Shown here: piece after piece, positions 1 through 5,191 of the stretch
Position numbering within the stretch: the stretch's first letter is position 1
Layout: each line of letters opens with the position of its first letter
Assembly: GCA_023384315.1 (NCBI GenBank)
Contig: JAHDWY010000276.1
Span: 1-6,486, forward strand
DNA: 6,486 bases
Direction: 5' to 3'
Source of the DNA: Candidatus Hydrogenedentota bacterium
GTDB lineage: Bacteria > Hydrogenedentota > Hydrogenedentia > Hydrogenedentales > SLHB01
Translations under genes and position numbers: made by a program
The notes under the pieces: model-generated
Seen by the model: the letters and a program-made list of their open reading frames with translations, nothing else
Told to the model about the DNA's origin: nothing
Databases searched by the model: none

Positions 1-1275
1 GAGCATCAGGCGCGCGTCGAACTCATCGCCGAGTACAACCAATCACAGGGGGTTGAGGATGGGGTGTACGTGCGCGCCCTGCCCATCGGCTACAACGTCT
101 TGATGGAGAAGATGCTCACGTCCATCGCCGCGGGTAGCCCCCCCGACATTTGCAGCATGGATACGGCCATCCTCGCTCAACTCGCTGCCCAGGGCTGTTT
201 CAGTCCGCTGGGTGATTTTATCGCAACCGAACCGGAATTGCGGGAGGACCGCTTTCTCCCGCACGCGTGGCGCATGGTTCATTTTCGGGGATTCGACGCG
301 GCGAGTGAACGTTGGGTGGAAGACACGTGGGGGATTCCTACGTCGACAGATACCTACTGCCTGCTATGGAACAAGGACGCGTTCCGCGAGGCGGGTCTGG
401 ACCCGGAGCGTCCTCCACAGACGCTGGACGAGTTGGAAGAGTACGCAGCCAACCTGACGGTGCACGGCGATACGGGAATCGAACAGTTTGGCTTTGTACC
501 CTGGTTCCCGTGGGATCTCACGCACATGTGGGGAGGGCTGTTTGGGGGAGAATGGTATGACCCGGAGACCGGGGCCGCGACGTGCGCGGACAACCCCGGG
601 ATTATTGCCTCGCTCGCATGGCAGCGCCGTTTCGCTATCGATCCCAACGCGTCCGAGCAGTCCCCCATCGCCATCGATCCCGCGCGCACCCAGTCCTTTG
701 AGCGAATGGGCGCGTACCAGAGCGCTAACAACCCCTTCTATACCGGCAAAGTCGCCATGATTGTCGAGGGGGAATGGCAAGTGACCTTTACGGCGAAGTA
801 CGCGCCCGATCTCGATTGGGGCGTCGCGCCTATACCCCAGCCAGAGGGCGTGGAACCCTTGATGTACGGTCCCACGTCGGTCGCGGACGCAATCCCCGCC
901 GGGGCGCGCCATCGGGAAGCTGCATTGAAATTCTTGCGCTGGTTCTATCGGACACGGCCCGATGGCAGCCCGTCGCCCGCGAGCGATTACAGTCTGGCGA
1001 TTCACAACATCCCGCCGCGGCGTGCCGAGGCCATGCACGAACGGTTTACGGGCAACCCAAAGTTCAATGTGTTTGTGGAGGGTCTCATCGAGCGGAAGGT
1101 CGTGCAGTATCCGGTTAACCCGGTGACACAGTTCTTTCTCGACCAGATGTCCAGCAATCGCGAATACGTCATCCGGTACGAAAAGACGCCAGAACAGGCG
1201 GCGCGCGATATCCAGGACGTGGCCAACGCCGCTCTGAAAGATGATCCCTACATTGAGCCGGAGGTGGCCGAATGA
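1..1275 (+). CDS. ABC transporter extracellular solute-binding protein, family 1 (5' partial)
   Basis: This is the periplasmic or membrane-anchored receptor that captures a sugar-like solute and delivers it to the two permeases encoded immediately downstream. The frame is open from base 1 with no stop, so the GTG at 64 is an internal codon; 424 residues are visible. The signal peptide and first beta strand (perhaps 40-50 residues) lie outside the window, so it cannot be said whether it is a lipoprotein. Family hallmarks: an N-terminal RVELIAEYN helix, MLTSIAAGSPPDI, a hinge-region strand TYCLLWNKDAFREAGLDPE followed by PQTLDELEEYA, GKVAMIVEGEW in the second lobe, WGVAPIPQPEG, and a C-terminal helix with TPEQAARDIQD. 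These match the MalE/UgpB-like group. The stop codon overlaps the next start (ATGA), indicating co-translation with the permeases. The substrate cannot be read from the sequence; sugar, oligosaccharide or polyol are all possible. Family confidence is high, substrate unknown. Confidence 0.93.
   Translation, partial: EHQARVELIAEYNQSQGVEDGVYVRALPIGYNVLMEKMLTSIAAGSPPDICSMDTAILAQLAAQGCFSPLGDFIATEPELREDRFLPHAWRMVHFRGFDAASERWVEDTWGIPTSTDTYCLLWNKDAFREAGLDPERPPQTLDELEEYAANLTVHGDTGIEQFGFVPWFPWDLTHMWGGLFGGEWYDPETGAATCADNPGIIASLAWQRRFAIDPNASEQSPIAIDPARTQSFERMGAYQSANNPFYTGKVAMIVEGEWQVTFTAKYAPDLDWGVAPIPQPEGVEPLMYGPTSVADAIPAGARHREAALKFLRWFYRTRPDGSPSPASDYSLAIHNIPPRRAEAMHERFTGNPKFNVFVEGLIERKVVQYPVNPVTQFFLDQMSSNREYVIRYEKTPEQAARDIQDVANAALKDDPYIEPEVAE
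1260..1264 (+). promoter_or_regulatory. Shine-Dalgarno site of the first permease gene
   Basis: A perfect GGAGG lies inside the end of the solute-binding protein gene, 7 bases before the ATG at 1272. It supports that start and shows that the permease has its own ribosome site despite the 4-base overlap with the upstream gene. Confidence 0.75.
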
Positions 1276-2165
1276 CGCGCGTGGAACGACGCAATACGCG
1301 GAACGCCCTGCTTTTTGCGTCGCCCTTCGTGTTAGGTTTTTTTGTCATCTACGCATATCCCCTCGTGATGACGTTCGTGTACAGTCTGCAACGCTACAAC
1401 GTGATCCGGCCGCCCGTGTGGATCGGCGCGGACAACTACCATCGGCTCTTGTTCGAAGACCCGCGCTTCTGGAAGTCGCTGTACAACACGCTCTACTTCA
1501 CCGCATTCTCCGTGCCGCTCGGGCTCGCGCTGGCGCTCGGACTGGCCATGCTGCTGAGTTTGAAAGTCCGCGGCCAGGCAATCTACCGGACCATCTTCTT
1601 TCTTCCCACCATCGTGCCCATTGTGGCTTCCTCGGTATTGTGGTTGTGGGTGCTGAACGCCCAGAACGGTTTGTTGAATACCACGATCGAAGCGATCTTC
1701 GGCGTTCAGGGTCCGGGTTGGTTGGCGGACGAACACTGGTCAAAGCCCGCGTTGATTCTGATGAGCTTCTGGAGCGTGGGCGGTCCTATGGTGATCTTTC
1801 TGGCAGGTCTGGCGGACGTGCCGCAGTCTCTCTACGAAGTGGCGGACATCGACGGCGCCGGGCCCTTCCGGAAATTCCGCAACGTGACGCTACCCATGAT
1901 CACACCAGTGATCTTGTTCAACCTCGTGATCGGGCTGATCAATTCCTTTCAATACTTCACCCAGGTCTATGTGATGACGAACGGCAAGGGCGAACCCGTC
2001 GACTCGACCATGTTCTACGCCTTGTACCTGTACCGGAATTCCTTTTACTACCTCGATATGGGCTATGGCTCGGCCATGGCGCTCATCATGTTTCTGGTTA
2101 TTCTGGCCGCCACGGTTGGCGTCATGATCTCTTCAAAACGCTGGGTGCACTACCATGGCGACTAG
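1272..2165 (+). CDS. Carbohydrate ABC transporter permease, MalF/UgpA type
   Basis: This is one of the two inner-membrane subunits forming the translocation path of the importer. The 297 residues are typical for the UgpA-like group, which lacks the large extra loop of enteric MalF. Predicted membrane segments by hydrophobicity lie near residues 13-38, 72-98, 104-128, 158-180, 209-235 and 266-287. The cytoplasmic EAA loop that contacts the ATPase is clear at residues 188-208: YEVADIDGAGPFRKFRNVTLP-type spacing with the conserved DGA, an aromatic and the LP end. The N-terminal SPFVLGFFVIYAYPL is also typical. The start overlaps the upstream stop as ATGA and is preceded by GGAGG. The 3' end overlaps the next permease by 11 bases, so the three genes form an operon. 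No ATPase gene accompanies them in this window, which suggests a shared MalK/MsmX-like ATPase encoded elsewhere or outside the window. Substrate not determinable. Confidence 0.94.
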   Translation: MTRVERRNTRNALLFASPFVLGFFVIYAYPLVMTFVYSLQRYNVIRPPVWIGADNYHRLLFEDPRFWKSLYNTLYFTAFSVPLGLALALGLAMLLSLKVRGQAIYRTIFFLPTIVPIVASSVLWLWVLNAQNGLLNTTIEAIFGVQGPGWLADEHWSKPALILMSFWSVGGPMVIFLAGLADVPQSLYEVADIDGAGPFRKFRNVTLPMITPVILFNLVIGLINSFQYFTQVYVMTNGKGEPVDSTMFYALYLYRNSFYYLDMGYGSAMALIMFLVILAATVGVMISSKRWVHYHGD

Positions 2166-3147
2166 ACCCGTCTATCGACTTTTCGCCCACGCCATGCTCA
2201 TCGCGGCTTCGTTATTGTTTCTCGCGCCCTTCGCGTGGATGGTCTCGACTTCGCTCAAACACGAGTCGCGCATCTTCTCCAAACCGGGCGAACCACCCCA
2301 GTGGATTCCGAGAACCGACCGCATCGATGCGAACGGAAACCAGTTGGTCACGTACCAGGATCAGACCGCCGTGAATCTGGGCCGGAACGAGGACGGTCGT
2401 TACATCCTGGACCTCGATGGGTCGCAGGTATCGGCATCTGGGGAAGAGTTCGTGGTGCAACAGGAGATCGAATTGCACTGGGAGAATTACGCCGAGGCCT
2501 TTCGCATCATCGACTTCCCGAGAAACCTCCGCAACACGCTCTTCGTCTGCTTCACGGTAGTCATCGGCACGGTGCTGTCGTGTTCGCTCGTTGCCTACAG
2601 CTTTTCACGCATCGAATGGCCGGGAAGGGATCTGTGTTTCATCCTGGTGTTGGCGACCATGATGCTCCCCTATCAGGTGATGCTCATTCCGTTGTTCGTG
2701 CTGTACAAGAATCTCGGCTGGACGGGGACCTTTAAGCCATTGATCGTCCCTGCTTTTCTCGGAACACCGTTCTACATCTTTCTCCTGCGCCAGTTCTTCA
2801 TGGGGATTCCGCAGGACCTCAGCGCCGCCGCGCGGATCGACGGGTGCAGCGAATTCGGCATCTACGCGCGCATCATCATGCCCTTGTCGAAACCCGCGCT
2901 GGCCACCACCGCTCTGTTCATGTTCCTTTTTCAGTGGGGGGATTTCCTCAATCCCCTTGTTTTCCTTCAGGACGACCGGCAATATACCCTCGCCCTTGCG
3001 TTGCAGCAGTTCCAAAGTCAGCACGAAAGCCTTTGGGGTCCCCTGATGGCCATGTCGACAGTCATCACGGTTCCGGTGATCCTGTTGTTCTTCCTGACCC
3101 AGCGCACGTTCATCCAGGGAATCACCCTGACCGGCCTCAAGGGGTAG
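2155..3147 (+). CDS. Carbohydrate ABC transporter permease, MalG/UgpE type, with enlarged first external loop
   Basis: This is the second inner-membrane subunit of the importer, partner of the preceding permease. At 330 residues it is about 50 longer than the usual 270-285 of the family. Predicted membrane segments lie near residues 12-33, 125-150, 160-183, 192-215, 246-268 and 297-317. The EAA loop is at about 222-244 (LSAAARIDGCSEF then IIMPL), followed by the conserved WGDFLNPLVF. The excess length sits in the external loop after segment 1: the normal start (TSLKHESRIFSKP, PPQWIP) and normal end (HWENYAEAF) are separated by about 55 hydrophilic residues (about 53-107) rich in D, N, G and Q, with alternating patterns suggestive of beta strands. 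The start lies within the end of the upstream gene and lacks a clear Shine-Dalgarno site, so translational coupling is likely. The C-terminus FIQGITLTGLKG is characteristic, so the gene is complete. Confidence 0.94.
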   Translation: MATRPVYRLFAHAMLIAASLLFLAPFAWMVSTSLKHESRIFSKPGEPPQWIPRTDRIDANGNQLVTYQDQTAVNLGRNEDGRYILDLDGSQVSASGEEFVVQQEIELHWENYAEAFRIIDFPRNLRNTLFVCFTVVIGTVLSCSLVAYSFSRIEWPGRDLCFILVLATMMLPYQVMLIPLFVLYKNLGWTGTFKPLIVPAFLGTPFYIFLLRQFFMGIPQDLSAAARIDGCSEFGIYARIIMPLSKPALATTALFMFLFQWGDFLNPLVFLQDDRQYTLALALQQFQSQHESLWGPLMAMSTVITVPVILLFFLTQRTFIQGITLTGLKG

Positions 3148-3202
3148 TCCGCCGGGATTTCGATACGCGCGCCGGCCACGTAATCCAACGATTGGAGTGC
3201 AC
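3148..3202 (+). other. Intergenic gap between transporter and metabolic genes
   Basis: These 55 bases are the longest non-coding stretch in the window. I see no stable hairpin followed by a T-run, so no intrinsic terminator, and no convincing -35/-10 pair. Read-through from the transporter genes into the phosphatase gene is therefore plausible, but a separate promoter cannot be excluded by eye. Confidence 0.5.
3194..3197 (+). promoter_or_regulatory. Shine-Dalgarno site deciding the phosphatase start
   Basis: GGAG sits 5 bases before the ATG at 3203. The alternative in-frame GTG at 3197 overlaps this GGAG and would have no ribosome site of its own, so ATG 3203 is the preferred start. Confidence 0.65.
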
Positions 3203-4000
3203 ATGTCTGAAATAGAATTCATCCGCGCCACCCTGGACGAACTGGCGGTGTTCGTGCGGCAAAAATACGCCATGCGGGAGTCCCTCTCCATGTCGGCCAA
3301 GGTAGATCCCAATGACCTCGTCACCGAGGTCGACCTGGCGGTGCAGGAGCGAATCCAGGAGCGCATCGAGAAGGCTTTTCCCAGGGACGCCATCGTGGGC
3401 GAAGAGAACGGCATGACCGGGTTTCCCGAAGGCGAAGACACGCGTGCCTGGGTCATCGATCCCATTGACGGCACCCAGAACTTCGTGCGGGGTCTGTTTC
3501 CCGCATATGGCATCTCTCTTGCCTTCGCTATCGGCGGACTCCCCGTAGCTGGCGGCGTCGCGGTACCCGGCAACGGGCAACTCTTTCACGCGGAGAAAGG
3601 CAACGGAGCCTTCCGGAACGGCGAGCGCATCCGCGTGTCCGGTGTGGACCAGATTTCACACGTGCGCGCCGAAGTGGATTTCGCGGGGATGGTGGATCGC
3701 GTCGCGACTCTGCGCGCGTTCGGCCCATTCGTGGAAGAAGTCGGGCAGGTGCGCTGCCATTGCGCCGCCGTTATCGGGCTGTGTTCCATCGCCACGGGCG
3801 ACATGGATGCTTACGTTCACGTCACGCTCAATCCCTGGGACTACGCGGCGGGCATGATCATCGTTCAGGAAGCAGGCGGCATGGTCACCCGCCTCGACGG
3901 CGCGGCAATCAATTTGTTTGATGGTGGGCAGGGTGTGCTGGGAAGCAATGGCAAGATTCACAACGAGCTTAGCGCCCTTGCCTTGAAAGGGACGTATTGA
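3203..4000 (+). CDS. Inositol monophosphatase family protein (sugar/polyol phosphate phosphatase)
   Basis: This is a Mg-dependent, Li-sensitive-type phosphatase of the IMPase/SuhB/CysQ superfamily, expected in the cytoplasm; 265 residues is normal for the family. All metal-binding motifs are present: DLVTEVD at 38-44, GEEN at 66-69 (first Glu = E67), WVIDPIDGTQNF at 83-94 (D86 and D89), and NPWDYAAGMIIVQEAGG at 210-226 (D213). The residues equivalent to human IMPA1 E70, D90, D93 and D220 are therefore intact, and the enzyme should be active. The family members hydrolyse inositol phosphates, histidinol phosphate, fructose 1,6-bisphosphate, PAP or other sugar phosphates, and the sequence alone does not say which. 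Only one base separates it from the mannitol-1-phosphate dehydrogenase gene, so a polyol or hexose phosphate substrate, possibly mannitol 1-phosphate, is a reasonable inference but not shown. Start at ATG 3203 is chosen from the GGAG spacing; GTG 3197 would add two residues. Confidence 0.93.
   Translation: MSEIEFIRATLDELAVFVRQKYAMRESLSMSAKVDPNDLVTEVDLAVQERIQERIEKAFPRDAIVGEENGMTGFPEGEDTRAWVIDPIDGTQNFVRGLFPAYGISLAFAIGGLPVAGGVAVPGNGQLFHAEKGNGAFRNGERIRVSGVDQISHVRAEVDFAGMVDRVATLRAFGPFVEEVGQVRCHCAAVIGLCSIATGDMDAYVHVTLNPWDYAAGMIIVQEAGGMVTRLDGAAINLFDGGQGVLGSNGKIHNELSALALKGTY
3986..3992 (+). promoter_or_regulatory. Shine-Dalgarno site of the mannitol-1-phosphate dehydrogenase gene
   Basis: AAAGGGA lies within the last codons of the phosphatase gene, 9 bases before the ATG at 4002. 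It supports that start and, with the single-base gap between stop and start, indicates coupled translation of the two genes. Confidence 0.55.
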
Positions 4001-4001
4001 G

Positions 4002-5183
4002 ATGGCGAAGAAGGCAATTCAGTTCGGTGCGGGCAACATTGGCCGGGGTTTTCTGGGACAGTTGTTCTACGAAACGGATTATCACACGACGTTCGTTGAC
4101 GTGATGGACGATCTGATCGTGCAACTGAACGAACGCGGTTCCTATCCCCTTCGCATTGTCGATGAGAATACGTACACGCTGACCATCGAAAACGTCAGCG
4201 CCATCCACGCCCGGGACGTCGACGCTGTCGCGCAAGCCGTGGCGGACGCCGACTTCGGAGCGACCGCGGTCGGCGTGCCCGTGCTGGGCAAGATCGCGCC
4301 GTTGCTGGCCGCGGGTATCGAACGGCGCTTTTCCCGGACGGACGCAGCTCCCCTCAACATCATCGTCTGCGAGAACATGATCGACGCCGGCCCCTACCTG
4401 CGCGAACAGGTCCGAGAACACCTCTCCCCCGCGTTCCACGCGGCGCTGGACGAGAAGGTCGGTTTCGTCGAAGCCAGCATCGGTCGCATGGTTCCCGTCA
4501 TGACCGATGTGGTGCGGTCCGAGGATCCGCTGCTCATTTGCGTCGAGGAGTATTGCGAACTACCCGTGGACGGCGCGGGCTTCAAAGGTCCGATCCCCCC
4601 ATTGAAGAACATGGAGCCCCGGGAGAATTTCGGAGCCTACGTGGAACGCAAGTTGTTCATCCACAACGCCGGGCACGCGACGACCGCCTATCTGGGCTAT
4701 CTCCGGGGACACGAGTTCACGTGGCAGGCCGTCGAAGACTCCGTGGTCCGCGACAAGGTTTTAGAGGCCCTCGAAGAATCCAAGGCCGGGCTCGTAGCGA
4801 AGCATGGCATGGACGAGGCGGCCTTGCAGGCGCACATCGAGGATCTGCTCCACCGTTTCGCCAACAAGGCTTTGGGCGACCAGGTTGCCCGGGTCGCAAA
4901 AGACCCCATCCGCAAACTTGGGCCACGGGACCGGCTCATCGGGGCGGCATCCATGTGTTTGGAGCAGGGCATTGAACCGAAGGGCCTGGCGTTTGCAGCG
5001 GCCGCCGCAATCCGGTACGATCACCCGGATGACCGGGCAGCCCAATCCGTCCAAACGGTTTACAACGACCGGGGACTTGCGGGGGTACTTGCGGAGATTT
5101 GCCAGATTGAGCCCGGATCGCGTCTGGCCACCCTCATTCAAACCGTAATGCAGCGCCTTCACGAAGAAGGCTGGATTCAGTAG
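4002..5183 (+). CDS. mtlD: Mannitol-1-phosphate 5-dehydrogenase
   Basis: This cytoplasmic enzyme catalyses the NAD-dependent interconversion of D-mannitol 1-phosphate and D-fructose 6-phosphate. The 393 residues compare with about 382 for E. coli MtlD, and there is clear similarity along the whole length. The Rossmann motif GAGNIGRGF is at 9-17, and an acidic residue (D33, in FVDV) at the end of the second strand favours NAD over NADP. PLNIIVCENM is at 117-126. The polyol dehydrogenase catalytic signature K-x4-N-x2-H is intact as K217, N222 and H225 within KLFIHNAGHATTAYLGY. RKLGPRDRLIGAA near 304-316 corresponds to the conserved RKLSAGDRLI region of the enterobacterial enzyme. In classical mannitol catabolism this gene sits beside a mannitol PTS permease; none is visible here, and the neighbours are an IMPase-family phosphatase (1-base gap) and an E2 acyltransferase (8-base gap). 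Related altronate or other polyol-phosphate oxidoreductases are the main alternative, but the MtlD match is much closer. Confidence 0.93.
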   Translation: MAKKAIQFGAGNIGRGFLGQLFYETDYHTTFVDVMDDLIVQLNERGSYPLRIVDENTYTLTIENVSAIHARDVDAVAQAVADADFGATAVGVPVLGKIAPLLAAGIERRFSRTDAAPLNIIVCENMIDAGPYLREQVREHLSPAFHAALDEKVGFVEASIGRMVPVMTDVVRSEDPLLICVEEYCELPVDGAGFKGPIPPLKNMEPRENFGAYVERKLFIHNAGHATTAYLGYLRGHEFTWQAVEDSVVRDKVLEALEESKAGLVAKHGMDEAALQAHIEDLLHRFANKALGDQVARVAKDPIRKLGPRDRLIGAASMCLEQGIEPKGLAFAAAAAIRYDHPDDRAAQSVQTVYNDRGLAGVLAEICQIEPGSRLATLIQTVMQRLHEEGWIQ

Positions 5184-5186
5184 GAA
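5182..5186 (+). promoter_or_regulatory. Shine-Dalgarno site of the E2 gene
   Basis: AGGAA, overlapping the TAG stop of the dehydrogenase gene, lies 5 bases before the ATG at 5192 and supports that start. Confidence 0.6.
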
Positions 5187-5191
5187 CCGTT

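Noticed and set aside
64..66. GTG as a possible start of the solute-binding protein.
   Set aside because: The frame is open to base 1 and the upstream residues (RVELIAEYN) match the family's N-terminal helix, so the true start lies before the window.
1241..2374. A 377-codon plus-strand frame overlapping both permeases.
   Set aside because: It is a shifted frame across two clear membrane protein genes; its translation is Arg/Ser-rich, not hydrophobic, and shows no family signature.
2938..2962. A perfect 7-base-pair inverted repeat (GGGGATT, 5-base loop, AATCCCC) followed by a T-rich run, resembling an intrinsic terminator.
   Set aside because: It lies inside the second permease gene where it encodes the conserved WGDFLNPLVF segment, and the T-run is interrupted. 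Coding constraint explains it adequately; it would matter only if transcript mapping showed a 3' end here.
3197..3199. GTG as start of the phosphatase gene.
   Set aside because: It overlaps the GGAG that is well spaced for the ATG at 3203 and has no upstream ribosome site of its own.
2605..3573. A 322-codon minus-strand frame crossing the permease, the intergenic gap and the phosphatase.
   Set aside because: It lies opposite two genes with intact conserved motifs and has no recognisable domain or ribosome site.
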